From positions 3,773,051 through 3,837,050 of the forward strand of contig NZ_CP017080.1 of assembly GCF_001645685.2 (NCBI RefSeq): a stretch of 64,000 nucleotides of DNA. Reading direction: 5' to 3'. Position numbers and translations under genes: made by a program. This document shows positions 27,244-36,356 of this stretch, piece by piece; position 1 is the first letter of the stretch; each line of letters starts with the position of its first letter. The DNA comes from Peribacillus muralis. GTDB taxonomy: Bacteria > Bacillota > Bacilli > Bacillales > DSM-1321. The notes below the pieces were generated by a model. That model was not told the origin of the DNA and did no database searches. It saw only the letters and a program-made list of their open reading frames with translations.

Positions 27244-28554
27244 TTACTTTCTATTTGCAATCTTTTCCTGATGGGTTTCTTCCTGTCCGACCTCCAGCCC
27301 GCACCACTGAACGAGGGTCAGGGCGATGATTTCCGCTGTGGAGAATACGTTGTCCAGCAGGATATATTCATTCGGGTAGTGGGCAACCTCGGTTGCTCCC
27401 GGTCCGAAAACGATGGCGGGTGTTTCACCGACATGTGTCAGCAATCCACCGTCCGTTCCCCATGGCGAGGCTTCAATGACGGGGTCTTCTCCGGCCACTT
27501 GCCTGTATTGGTGAATGAGCGCATTCATGAGTTCATGCTCTGCATCAATGGCTCCGGGAACCCAGCGTGCCCCGAACCATTCCAAGATGGGCGGATGTTC
27601 CTTGAACCAATCGTCTCTTTCTTCCAGCTGCACTAACCAGTCCGCCATTTCTTGCTTTGCCTGCTCCATCGTTTCCTCCGGGGCAACGCCCATCCTCCCT
27701 TCGACCTTGACAAGGTCGGGAACGGACGAAGGCCAGTTGCCGCCTTCGATGACACCTAGATTGATTGGGATGGGAATGGGTGTGTTTGCATAAAGCGGAT
27801 CAGTGATTCGTGCATTTCGCTGTTCTTCCAACGTACGTATATGATTGATCACGATCATGCTTTTTTCAATGGCGCTGACGCCTTCATACCTTGTTCCCCC
27901 GTGAGCTGAGCGCCCTTTCACAGAGATCCGGAACCACATCGAGCCTTGCTGTTTCGGAAAAATCTTCATATTTGTCGGTTCAGGGATAAGGGCAGCATCG
28001 GCACCATATCCCCTCAGGACAGCCGCTAGCGTTCCTGCCCCGCCGCTTTCTTCTTCGATGACACTTTGAAAGATGACATCTCCTTTTAATGAAAGGCCGC
28101 TTTCCTTCAATGCTTGCATGGCCAGGATCAGGGACACATTGCCACCTTTCATATCGGTTACGCCGCGCCCAAACATTTTTCCATCCTTGATCGCCCCACT
28201 ATATGGGTCATCATCCCACTGATTGCGATCACCGTCCGGAACGACATCGATATGTCCGTTCAAGATAATCGAACGGCCGCCACCCGTTCCTTTCATGATT
28301 CCGACTACATTAGGACTGTTGGAAAAGTCACTGCGTGGGGAATAAAAATAGTCATGCTTTTTCAGATCAGCGCCATCAGGTTCCCAAATATCGACCTGCA
28401 AACCCATTTCCTTCAGTTTTTCGGCGACGATGGCCTGTGCACCAGCTTCATTGCCCTGCGTACTCGGGGCTTGTACCATTCTTTGCAATAAATCCGTTCC
28501 TTCTTCACGGTGTTCCTTGATCCATTCGTTAATCCGCCTTTTTATTTCTGTCAC
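27244..28554 (-). CDS. yodQ: M20-family deacetylase (YodQ)
   Basis: 436 aa, ArgE/DapE-type metallohydrolase. Metal-binding NGHIDVVP (about 100-107), the catalytic Glu in EEESGG, and the dimerisation domain start SVKGRSAHGG are all visible; the final ligand His lies in EVAHYPNEYI. The family removes N-acyl groups; in this operon it could deacetylate an N-acetyl-beta-lysine pathway intermediate (inference from context). Start GTG 28554 with AGGAGGGG upstream. Last gene of the kamA operon; same cluster as B. subtilis kamA-yodPQRST. Confidence 0.9.
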   Translation of the reverse strand: MTEIKRRINEWIKEHREEGTDLLQRMVQAPSTQGNEAGAQAIVAEKLKEMGLQVDIWEPDGADLKKHDYFYSPRSDFSNSPNVVGIMKGTGGGRSIILNGHIDVVPDGDRNQWDDDPYSGAIKDGKMFGRGVTDMKGGNVSLILAMQALKESGLSLKGDVIFQSVIEEESGGAGTLAAVLRGYGADAALIPEPTNMKIFPKQQGSMWFRISVKGRSAHGGTRYEGVSAIEKSMIVINHIRTLEEQRNARITDPLYANTPIPIPINLGVIEGGNWPSSVPDLVKVEGRMGVAPEETMEQAKQEMADWLVQLEERDDWFKEHPPILEWFGARWVPGAIDAEHELMNALIHQYRQVAGEDPVIEASPWGTDGGLLTHVGETPAIVFGPGATEVAHYPNEYILLDNVFSTAEIIALTLVQWCGLEVGQEETHQEKIANRK

Positions 28555-28590
28555 GGTTTCCCCTCCTGTTTTTGCGTTTAATGAGCGATA

Positions 28591-29253
28591 CTATTCAATG
28601 ATGCTGACAGCAGCATGTATTTTCAGTTTTGCTTCGGTATTCACAATCACATCATTCACGGTATAAGGGGCCATGACCTCCTTCAGCACCAGCCCTTCAT
28701 CCGTAACTTCCATGACAGCCATCTCGGTAATGATCAAGTCCACACTGTTTCTGGCAGTCAATGGAAGTGTGCATGTTTTCAAGATTTTCGATTGACCATG
28801 CTTATTCACATGATTCATCAATACAATCACCTTTTTCGCTTTTTGGGCCAGCTCCATTGCCCCCCCCATGCCGGGGACCCTTTTGCCTGGAACGATCCAG
28901 TTGGCCAGATCCCCCGTTTCACTAACCTCCAGGGCACCCAGTATCGTCATGTCGATATACCCTTTCCGGATCATTCCAAATGCCGTTGCACTGTCGAAGT
29001 ATGAAGCACCTCGCACGGTCGTGATCGGGTACCCTCCAGCGTTACAAAGAGCGGAATCCTCCTGCCCGGGATCAGGCAGCGGACCAGTACCGAGGACTCC
29101 GTTTTCCGCATGAAACAATACATGGAAATCGTCTGGTATATGATCGGCGACCAATGTAGGGATGCCGATTCCCAAATTGACGATCAGCCCATCTTCGATT
29201 TCCTTGGCTGCGCGTTTGGCAATCCGATTTCGTACATCTACTGCCATGCCCAT
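28591..29253 (-). CDS. yodR: CoA-transferase subunit B (YodR)
   Basis: 220 aa, family I CoA-transferase beta subunit. The catalytic Glu lies in HAENGVLGTGP (about residue 50), followed by GGAMELAQKAKKVIVLMNHV. It should work with YodS to move CoA between an acetoacetate-like acid and a beta-lysine-derived acid. ATG 29253 is chosen (AAGGGAG ten bases upstream); it overlaps the yodS stop by 16 bp, so translation is coupled. The upstream ATG-like start at 29316 lies deep inside yodS. Confidence 0.9.
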   Translation of the reverse strand: MGMAVDVRNRIAKRAAKEIEDGLIVNLGIGIPTLVADHIPDDFHVLFHAENGVLGTGPLPDPGQEDSALCNAGGYPITTVRGASYFDSATAFGMIRKGYIDMTILGALEVSETGDLANWIVPGKRVPGMGGAMELAQKAKKVIVLMNHVNKHGQSKILKTCTLPLTARNSVDLIITEMAVMEVTDEGLVLKEVMAPYTVNDVIVNTEAKLKIHAAVSIIE

Positions 29254-29930
29254 TTCCAATTCACTCCCTTTGTCAGGATCACCATATCTACAAAAATGCC
29301 AGGTGTGACGATGCACTCCGGATCAAGCTCTCCTGCCGGAACGATTTCCTCCACTTCCGCAATCGTGAAGGATCCAGCCATCGCCACCAGCGGATTGAAG
29401 TTACGTGCCGTCTTGTCATACACTAAATTCCCTTGCGTATCTGCCTTTTTGGCATAAACAATGCTGACCTCCGAGGTCAAGGCGGTTTCCACCAAATATT
29501 CCTTTCCGCAAATCATCAGCTTTTCCTTCCCATCTTCGGCTATCGTGCCCCCTCCGACATCGACAAAAATACCGCCTAGCCCAACACCGCCGGCACGAAT
29601 CCGTTCGGCTAAAGTCCCTTGCGGTGAAAATTCGACTTGCAGCTTTCCTTCCGTCATGAGACTGCCGGCATTTGGGTTGGAGCCGATATGCGAAGCGATG
29701 ACCTTCTTTGCCCTTTTTGCCGTCACAAGCCGGCCGATTCCGATATCAGGAAACCCAGTATCGTTACCGATCAAGGTCAGTTCCTTGACTCCCTTATCAA
29801 GGATGCCCTGAATGAGAGTTGGCGGAGTTCCCACTCCCCCAAAGCCTCCGTACATGAGCGTGCAGCCATCGTTTATATGCTCCAATGCTTCTTCACTGGT
29901 CGCCAGTTTGTTTTTTTTGACCTGCTTCAT
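29238..29930 (-). CDS. yodS: CoA-transferase subunit A (YodS)
   Basis: 230 aa. The signature GGFGGVGTPPTLI near residue 30 and ERIRAGGVGLGGIFVDVG (about 108-125) are the alpha-subunit marks of family I CoA-transferases. Pairs with YodR just downstream (16-bp overlap) and follows yodT by 11 bp. Scarce tree information is needed to separate it from ScoA, which is also in this window at 39.0-39.7 kb. Confidence 0.9.
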   Translation of the reverse strand: MKQVKKNKLATSEEALEHINDGCTLMYGGFGGVGTPPTLIQGILDKGVKELTLIGNDTGFPDIGIGRLVTAKRAKKVIASHIGSNPNAGSLMTEGKLQVEFSPQGTLAERIRAGGVGLGGIFVDVGGGTIAEDGKEKLMICGKEYLVETALTSEVSIVYAKKADTQGNLVYDKTARNFNPLVAMAGSFTIAEVEEIVPAGELDPECIVTPGIFVDMVILTKGVNWKWAWQ

Positions 29931-29941
29931 ACCCGTACCTC

Positions 29942-31309
29942 CTACATAGCCTGCATGTTCCCCATCAAGCCTTCTCTGTACAATTCCTGCTGCAATTCTT
30001 CAAGTGAGGCTCCCAGGATTTCAACGAGGCGCCCGATTTCTTCTTTTGTAATCACGAGCGGCGGTGAGACAATGACCGCATCACCCGCTATTCCTTCGAT
30101 CGCACCAGAGGCAGGATAAATCAATAATCCTTTTTCAAAGGCTTTAGTCACAAGCCTTGAGGTTATGCCGCTTTGCTGCTCGAAGGGCCTTTTGGAGGCG
30201 CGGTTGGAGACGAACTCAAGTCCCAGGAGCAGTCCCTTTCCCCTTACATCACCAATGATCTCGAATTGCCGAGCGAGCATCTGCAATTTTTGCAGCAGAT
30301 AGTCGCCTTTCTCCTTCGCTGCCAAAACAAGCTCATTTCGCTCCAAGTAGGTAAGCACTTCCAATGAAATCGCAGCAGATAGTGGGTTTGCACTATATGT
30401 GTGTCCGGCCATGATTGACTTCGAGCCTGTTAAAATCGGCTCCATGACACGGTCGCTGATCATCGTGGCTGCCATCGGGGTATATCCGGCACTCATCCCT
30501 TTGCCCAATGCGATGATATCGGGGATGACCCCCCAATGTTCCATCGCGAACATTTTTCCTGTCCGGCCCATTCCCGTCATGACCTCATCGGCAATGAAGA
30601 GAATGTCGTATCGTTCGCAGATTTCCTTAATTCTTGGATAATATCCTAAAGGAGGGGTTACCGCACCAGCTGAGGCCCCGATGATCGGTTCGGCGATGAA
30701 GGCCGCGACATTCTCGGAGCCGATCCTTTGAATGGCCGTCTCCAACTCATTGGCACACTGCAGCTGGCAGCTTGCAGCTTCAACATTATACGGACAGCGA
30801 TAACAGTACGGAGCGGGTATGGTCGGGAAATCCTCCAAGAGCGGAACAAATCGTTTTCTTCTCGGGACATGGCCCGACATCGAGAGGGCGCCCATCGTAA
30901 TCCCGTGATAGCTCGTCCATCTGGAGATGATTCGGTTTTTTCGTTCGAATCCTTTTTCCTGCCAATGTTGAATGGCGATTTTCATGGCTGTTTCGGTCGC
31001 TTCCGAGCCGCTATTCACAAAAAATGACCAATTCAAATCCCCTGGTGCCAAGTCGCTTAGTTTTTTGGCCAATGCCTCTGCGGCGTCACTCGTAAAATGG
31101 GAACGATATGCAAAGGAAATCTTGCCGGCCTGCTCCGTCATCGCCTCGACAACCTCCGATACACCATGGCCGATACTCGCAGTAACCGCACCAGACGAGC
31201 CGTCTATATACGGATTGCCATCCGTATCATAAAGGTACACTCCAATCCCATGAGAGATAGTGGGATAGTGCTGGCCCAGAGTCGGCTTAATTAAATGATT
31301 GCGTTTCAT
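29942..31309 (-). CDS. yodT: Class III aminotransferase (YodT)
   Basis: 455 aa, PLP fold type I. SGSEATETAMKIA (PLP phosphate), DEVMTGMGRTG (Asp contacting the pyridine N) and the Schiff-base Lys in IALGKGMSAGY are all present. A Cys-rich CYRCPYNVEAASCQLQC segment (about 187-203) is unusual for most class III enzymes but typical for the YodT subgroup. Likely transaminates a beta-lysine derivative (context inference). ATG 31309 has AAGGAG seven bases upstream; the earlier ATG-like start at 31336 does not. Confidence 0.9.
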   Translation of the reverse strand: MKRNHLIKPTLGQHYPTISHGIGVYLYDTDGNPYIDGSSGAVTASIGHGVSEVVEAMTEQAGKISFAYRSHFTSDAAEALAKKLSDLAPGDLNWSFFVNSGSEATETAMKIAIQHWQEKGFERKNRIISRWTSYHGITMGALSMSGHVPRRKRFVPLLEDFPTIPAPYCYRCPYNVEAASCQLQCANELETAIQRIGSENVAAFIAEPIIGASAGAVTPPLGYYPRIKEICERYDILFIADEVMTGMGRTGKMFAMEHWGVIPDIIALGKGMSAGYTPMAATMISDRVMEPILTGSKSIMAGHTYSANPLSAAISLEVLTYLERNELVLAAKEKGDYLLQKLQMLARQFEIIGDVRGKGLLLGLEFVSNRASKRPFEQQSGITSRLVTKAFEKGLLIYPASGAIEGIAGDAVIVSPPLVITKEEIGRLVEILGASLEELQQELYREGLMGNMQAM

Positions 31310-31339
31310 TTCATCTCTCCTTTCACGTTCGCCCACACA

Positions 31340-32203
31340 TCATTTAGCAGATAAATCCTTGCCCCAAACATTCATGTCCTCATACTTATCCCAAATGTTG
31401 CAATTCTTCGTAAGCCGGCCGCCATATTGATAGCCGAGCTGATAAAAAACGGCGTTCATGCCCATGGACAAAGATCGTGCCAATGAATAGGAACAGAATA
31501 TGCTTTTCCTGATCAGTTCTTCTTCCAATGCCGTTAGGAGCACCTTCATGAACCCATGCTTCCGGTGATGCGCAATCGTTGCACAGTCTGTCAATTCCGC
31601 GTTGTGATACCTCTCATTCACTTCCGCGGAGGCAGCACTCACGATCGAACCCCCATATTGGATGATGCTGAAAACCGTCCCCTCCTCGATCACCTTTTCG
31701 ATATATCGCTCATCGTTCATCGGTGTAGGGTAGGTTTCAAAAACGGTACGATAAAGCTTTGCCAGCTCGCGTGCGTCCTCACCTGTAGCAAACCGAAGGA
31801 CATAATCCTCAGGAATTGGCTGTTTTTCCTTCAATCGAGGAACCGCGCATGCAGCTTCGATGATTTTATCCTCCTTAATCCAAAAGTCGCTCGTTCGTCT
31901 TTCATCCGTTAAATAAAAGGCCATGCAATAAGCGTCATTCCCCTTAAAATATTTGCTCATGATCCCTTCCAGCATGAAACCTTGTGCCAAAGCCGCAGAT
32001 AGATCCTCCTGTCTCGCTTTAAGGATCACTTTCGTGAAATTCTGCTCCTTTGCGATGGCAAGTGCACGCTTCACCGCCGCTTGGAAATGACCGCGATAAT
32101 CATCCAGGCGCAGCCGCTGATTGACATGATCATGATAGAGCTCCATCACAAAACAATCCCCAGTTTCCACTTGGCTGAAAAAAGGCAGCTTTTGAACAGT
32201 CAT
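31340..32203 (-). CDS. ablB: Putative beta-lysine N-acetyltransferase (AblB/YodP)
   Basis: 287 aa with a C-terminal GNAT domain: DYVLRFATGEDARELAKLYRTVF begins it, and a modified acetyl-CoA loop CATIAHHRKHGFMKVLL lies near 225. AblB acts after lysine 2,3-aminomutase to make N-epsilon-acetyl-beta-lysine, a compatible solute in archaea and some bacteria; the B. subtilis counterpart is YodP. AAAGGAGG precedes the ATG. Lies between yokU and yodT. Confidence 0.9.
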   Translation of the reverse strand: MTVQKLPFFSQVETGDCFVMELYHDHVNQRLRLDDYRGHFQAAVKRALAIAKEQNFTKVILKARQEDLSAALAQGFMLEGIMSKYFKGNDAYCMAFYLTDERRTSDFWIKEDKIIEAACAVPRLKEKQPIPEDYVLRFATGEDARELAKLYRTVFETYPTPMNDERYIEKVIEEGTVFSIIQYGGSIVSAASAEVNERYHNAELTDCATIAHHRKHGFMKVLLTALEEELIRKSIFCSYSLARSLSMGMNAVFYQLGYQYGGRLTKNCNIWDKYEDMNVWGKDLSAK

Positions 32204-32267
32204 CTTGTTCCTCCTTTCTTAAATGGTCCGGGAGAAGCGAAGTCTGCCACCCACTTCTCCCGCGACC

Positions 32268-32534
32268 TTATTTCCAATTGAATAGTTGCTTGACAGGCGC
32301 CAGCAGAAGCTGATCATAGGTGAACTCATCAGGATATTCACTCAGATCATGAATGGATAAAGCTTCATCGACCTTCTGATTCATGTGATCGGACACATAA
32401 ACCCCACATCCCGGGCAATTCAGGGCGGGAACCTGCAGGAGCTTTATCGATCGCTTTCCATCAGGCATGATCCAGTAGCAGTCCTTCTTTTCACTTTCTT
32501 CAACGTCAGGGGCATTGCACCACAAGCACTCCAT
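32268..32534 (-). CDS. yokU: YokU-family zinc-finger protein
   Basis: 88 aa. Two Cys pairs, CLWC at the N-terminus and CPGC near residue 40, form a likely zinc ribbon. The family is almost always next to kamA, though its role is unknown. ATG 32534 is used because AAGGAGG lies seven bases upstream; ATG 32540 is only one base from that site. It starts two bases after the kamA stop. Confidence 0.85.
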   Translation of the reverse strand: MECLWCNAPDVEESEKKDCYWIMPDGKRSIKLLQVPALNCPGCGVYVSDHMNQKVDEALSIHDLSEYPDEFTYDQLLLAPVKQLFNWK

Positions 32535-32536
32535 CT

Positions 32537-33988
32537 TCATTCCTCCTTGCCTTCCGGCTTCACCGGTACACTTTTTGCCAGGGCATTCTTTTTTTCCTGC
32601 GCTTTTCGCAATTTCTCCTTCATCTCATCCCGTTTATCGCGACGATCCTTCAAGGAGGCATGCTCTGCCGCATTTTCATAGGCCTTTCGCTTATCGAGAC
32701 GTCGCAACCCCTCTGGCACCAAATTGAATTTTTCGTCCGTCATGAGCGCGGAGATTCCCACAGCTGCTTTTCGTTCTTCGGTACCGTACACTTCATCAAA
32801 GTACGCGTCCGCACTGCCGGAAACATAATTCTTCGGCTCCGGATAGCTGGTGATGACTCCTTCAAAATTCCGCAATACAACCTTATCCGGGCTTTGGGAT
32901 AGAAGGTAATTCGGAGTCAAGGCTATCTTTCCGCCGCCGCCAGGAGCATCCACCACAAAAGTCGGCACCGCATAGCCCGATGTATGGCCACGCAGCGCTT
33001 CAATGATTTCCAGTCCTTTTGAAACCGGCGCCCGGAAATGGCCGATCCCTTCAGATAAATCACATTGATAAATGTAGTACGGTCTTACTCTCGCCATGAC
33101 ACAGTCATGCATCAGTTTTTTCATGATATGGACGCTATCATTGATGCCAGCAAGGATGACCGCTTGATTGCCGAGCGGGACACCTGCCATCGACAGCATA
33201 TCGCAAGCCTTCTTCGCTTCATCGGTCAATTCAAGCGAATGATTGAAATGGGTGTTTAACCAAATTGGATGATATTTTTTCAGAATATTGCATAAATTTT
33301 CCGTAATCCGCTGCGGGAACACGACCGGCGCCCTCGTGCCGATCCGGATGATCTCCACATGCGGGATGGCGCGTAAGTTGCTCAATACGTATTCAAGGAT
33401 CTTGTCATTGATCAGCAAGCCGTCCCCGCCGGAAATCAGCACGTCCCTCACTTCCGGAGTATTTCTTATATATTCGATCGCCCCGTCCAGTTGCTTCTTC
33501 GGCACGCCCATGCCGACCTGGCCGGAAAAACGGCGGCGCGTGCAATACCGGCAGTACATCGAGCACTGGTTCGTGACGAGGAATAGCACCCTGTCCGGAT
33601 AACGATGCGTCAAGCCTGGAACTGGTGAATCCTCATCCTCATGCAGCGGATCCTCCAAATCATATCTCGTCTTGTTCATTTCTGCCGAGAGCGGTACGGA
33701 CTGTAACCGAATCGGACAACGAGGATCATCAGGATTCATCAAGGACGCATAATAAGGCGTTATATTCAAAGGAATCGTTTGCGTCGAGATCCGGACTCCT
33801 TCCTCTTCCTCCGGTGTCAGATTGACGACCTTTTTCAAATCATCCAAGGTTTTGATCGTATTGGTCAATTGCCAAATCCAATCGTTCCACTGCTCTTCCT
33901 TGACGTCCTTCCAAAGCTCGATCTCATTATAGTGCCTGCGTCCACCAAGGTATTCTTTATGTTTTATTTCCATTCCCATCATGTTCAT
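32537..33988 (-). CDS. kamA: Lysine 2,3-aminomutase
   Basis: 483 aa. Radical-SAM cluster motif CSMYCRYC at about 143-150, GGDGLL (SAM-binding GGE-like), and a C-terminal GGGGKI segment holding the PLP Lys. Very similar in style to B. subtilis KamA, converting L-alpha-lysine to L-beta-lysine. First gene of the operon. Start ATG 33988 with AGGGG about ten bases upstream; several in-frame ATGs follow. A sigma-54 promoter matches consensus 45 bp upstream. The B. subtilis operon is known to be sporulation (sigma-E) linked, so the control here differs. Confidence 0.96.
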   Translation of the reverse strand: MNMMGMEIKHKEYLGGRRHYNEIELWKDVKEEQWNDWIWQLTNTIKTLDDLKKVVNLTPEEEEGVRISTQTIPLNITPYYASLMNPDDPRCPIRLQSVPLSAEMNKTRYDLEDPLHEDEDSPVPGLTHRYPDRVLFLVTNQCSMYCRYCTRRRFSGQVGMGVPKKQLDGAIEYIRNTPEVRDVLISGGDGLLINDKILEYVLSNLRAIPHVEIIRIGTRAPVVFPQRITENLCNILKKYHPIWLNTHFNHSLELTDEAKKACDMLSMAGVPLGNQAVILAGINDSVHIMKKLMHDCVMARVRPYYIYQCDLSEGIGHFRAPVSKGLEIIEALRGHTSGYAVPTFVVDAPGGGGKIALTPNYLLSQSPDKVVLRNFEGVITSYPEPKNYVSGSADAYFDEVYGTEERKAAVGISALMTDEKFNLVPEGLRRLDKRKAYENAAEHASLKDRRDKRDEMKEKLRKAQEKKNALAKSVPVKPEGKEE

Positions 33989-34035
33989 GTTAAAAATTCC
34001 CCTCCCCTTATTCTAAAAAACTTATCAGTATACAC

Positions 34036-34053
34036 TCGCAAGAATGATGCCAA
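34036..34053 (-). promoter_or_regulatory. Sigma-54 promoter of the kamA operon
   Basis: On the minus strand TTGGCATC-ATTC-TTGCGA: the -24 GG and -12 GC have the exact sigma-54 spacing. The start would be near 34026, giving a 38-nt leader to kamA. Confidence 0.85.
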
Positions 34054-34139
34054 CAGCCAAGATAAGGAAATATCAGTCTAAGAGGGAAAGCTGTCCTTCC
34101 AGGCCGCAAAATCCCTTTCTAAACGCCCAATATTTTGCA

Positions 34140-34153
34140 GCAAGATTTCTTGC
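34140..34153. promoter_or_regulatory. Candidate activator (UAS) site for kamA operon
   Basis: GCAAGA-TT-TCTTGC perfect dyad about 90-110 bp upstream of the sigma-54 promoter, the usual distance for an enhancer-binding protein site. Confidence 0.55.
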
Positions 34154-34254
34154 ACTCCAAAAGGAATTAACATTCACAGCCTCTACGCAAGGCTCCTATG
34201 ATAAACTCGTATTATCTGTATTTTCTAAATAATGACTTCAAGGGGGAGTAAGAT

Positions 34255-34824
34255 TTGTTGATACATAGAATTGATGAAGAAGTTTCTTTACGGTTGTTTA
34301 CTATAGATGATGCTGAAGAATTTTATACGTTAACGATTCGTTCAAAAGCATATTTAAAAGAATGGCTCGGTTGGCTCGATTACGTAGAAAGTGTACAAGA
34401 TACGGCTGAAAATATTAAATTAAGACTAACGGAATTAGTTGAAAATGGGGGATATCCAAAGTCATTCGCCATTATCCATAAGGGGAAAATGGCAGGGACA
34501 ATCGGATTCAATGACATAAATAAGCTGAATAAAATAGGGGTCGTCGGGTATTGGCTAGGTGAAGAATTTCAAGGGAAGGGCATCATGACCAAAGCATTTA
34601 AAAGGTTAATTGAATACGGTTTTAAAGACCTTGGACTTAATAGGATAGAAGTTAGAGTGGCTGTTGAAAATATGAACAGCAGAGCGCTTCCTGAGCGATT
34701 AGGGTTTAGGAAAGAAGGGGAATTAAGGAAAGCGGAGTGGTTATATGACCATTATGTCGATCATGTTATATATGGACTCCTGGCTGAAGAATGGAACATA
34801 TTATCCCCAAAAAGGAACTCCTAA
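34255..34824 (+). CDS. RimJ/RimL-type GNAT acetyltransferase
   Basis: 189 aa. RLFTIDDAEEFYTLTIRSKAYLKEWLGW at the N-terminus and GYWLGEEFQGKGIMTKAFKRLI (acetyl-CoA loop) with NMNSRALPERLGF are typical of ribosomal-protein Ser/Ala acetyltransferase relatives such as B. subtilis YdaF. Start TTG at 34255 or the next TTG at 34258, with AGGGGGAG six to nine bases upstream. Lies between the kamA operon and its presumed activator but on the opposite strand. Confidence 0.87.
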   Translation: MLIHRIDEEVSLRLFTIDDAEEFYTLTIRSKAYLKEWLGWLDYVESVQDTAENIKLRLTELVENGGYPKSFAIIHKGKMAGTIGFNDINKLNKIGVVGYWLGEEFQGKGIMTKAFKRLIEYGFKDLGLNRIEVRVAVENMNSRALPERLGFRKEGELRKAEWLYDHYVDHVIYGLLAEEWNILSPKRNS

Positions 34825-34846
34825 ATAAATAGGAGTTTCCTTTTTT
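34811..34846. terminator. Bidirectional terminator
   Basis: AAAGGAACTCCT-aaataaat-AGGAGTTTCCTTT with T6; the GNAT stop codon is inside the stem. Shared with the activator gene ending at 34846. Confidence 0.75.
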
Positions 34847-36300
34847 CATGATTCTCTCGTTTCAGCCGTATACACCTTTTCAATTCTGTACTTGCTTAAC
34901 TTATATTGTAATCCTTGTCTCGTAATATTGAGGGCCTCCGCCGTTTTGCTGATATTCCCGTTATACTTCTGGAACATATTGATGATCATTTCCTTTTCCA
35001 GTTCTTCAAGGACGACAGGTAAATCAATACTTTCCGTTAATGTTGGTGCCAGGCTGTGTGCATTGGTGGGAGTGTATTTGCCTGAAGGAAAAAGGTAGGC
35101 CGGAAGGTGATGTTCATCAATCCTATCCTCCCCGGCATCCATGACGTTAAATGCCAATTCGATGGCATGACCCAGCTCACGAATGTTGCCTGGCCAAGAA
35201 TACTGAAGAAGCCGATTCATCGCTTTTTGACTGATTCCGCGAACATCCGAGAAAAATGATTTGTTGAACTTCTGAATAAAATGATTGGCGATTTCCACTA
35301 TATCCGTTTTACGTTCCAGCAGAGACGGCATGGCGATCGTCACGACATTCAGACGAAAAAATAAATCGGAACGAATGATTCCCCTCTCTAAAGCCTCATC
35401 GGGGGAAATGTTCATCGCGGCAATGATCTTCACATTAATTTTTTGCTCCTTCGCCCCTCCGACGCGGCGGACCTCACCCTCCTGCAGTACCCGCAGCAAT
35501 TTCGCCTGCAATCCAAGGTCGAGGCTATTCAATTCATCAAGAAACAGCGTACCGCCATTGGCTTGTTCAAAAATCCCAAGCCGATCCACCGCCCCGGTGA
35601 AGGCCCCTTTCGTCGTGCCAAACAACAGCCCCTCCATCAACTCCTTTGGAACTGCGGCACAGTTTTGTGCAATGAACGGTTGATGGCGATGAGCACTTAC
35701 ATTATGTATACTTTGCGCGACCAATTCCTTCCCTGTTCCCGTCGGTCCATAAATCATGACCGGGGAATGGGTACGGGCCGCTTTTTTTGCCAATGCTATC
35801 GCTTCTTGAAAGGCGGGGCTGCTCCCAATCAAATCACTGAAATGATACGTCGCCGTCCCTTCAAAAAACTTATTTTTCTTATAGGTTTCAGCAAGCTGCG
35901 AGCGTAAATCCACTATTTGATCATACATGTTCATGACCTTGGTAATGTCCTTGGCAATCTCCACTGCCCCGATGATCTCTCCATCCTCATACAAAGGATA
36001 CGTGCTATTGATCGACGTAATTTTTTTCTCCTTTACATTGACATATGTTTGAATCGATTCATTCGTTTCAATGCCTTTGTCCAAGGCCGCCTGCAGCGTA
36101 CTCGATTCATCGGTCAAGGATGGGTAAAGCTGAAAGATATTCTCCCCGAGCACCTGTTCACGTACCAGCCCATCGATATGTGCCATCATTTCATTGTAAA
36201 AAACCGTATCTCCATCTTTATTCACGATATGGACACCCACATTGATCACATTCAATATCCATTCAAATTGAGTGGAAAACTGATTGACTGAAGATTTCAT
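34846..36300 (-). CDS. Sigma-54-dependent activator with PAS domain
   Basis: 484 aa. N-terminal PAS domain (about 20-125), AAA+ core with Walker A GPTGTGKE, intact sigma-54 contact loop GAFTGA, Walker B TLFLDE and WPGNIREL, then a Fis-type HTH (KTAEALNITRQGLQYKL). Same layout as RocR/BkdR. ATG 36300 (GGAG eight bases upstream) is better supported than ATG 36324. It ends close to the kamA region and is the natural activator of the kamA sigma-54 promoter, perhaps sensing lysine or a product through PAS (inference). Confidence 0.9.
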   Translation of the reverse strand: MKSSVNQFSTQFEWILNVINVGVHIVNKDGDTVFYNEMMAHIDGLVREQVLGENIFQLYPSLTDESSTLQAALDKGIETNESIQTYVNVKEKKITSINSTYPLYEDGEIIGAVEIAKDITKVMNMYDQIVDLRSQLAETYKKNKFFEGTATYHFSDLIGSSPAFQEAIALAKKAARTHSPVMIYGPTGTGKELVAQSIHNVSAHRHQPFIAQNCAAVPKELMEGLLFGTTKGAFTGAVDRLGIFEQANGGTLFLDELNSLDLGLQAKLLRVLQEGEVRRVGGAKEQKINVKIIAAMNISPDEALERGIIRSDLFFRLNVVTIAMPSLLERKTDIVEIANHFIQKFNKSFFSDVRGISQKAMNRLLQYSWPGNIRELGHAIELAFNVMDAGEDRIDEHHLPAYLFPSGKYTPTNAHSLAPTLTESIDLPVVLEELEKEMIINMFQKYNGNISKTAEALNITRQGLQYKLSKYRIEKVYTAETRES

Positions 36301-36356
36301 TTCTTCATCTCCGTTCTCTGTCATTCGATAGAATTACCTGTAAATTATATCATTTA

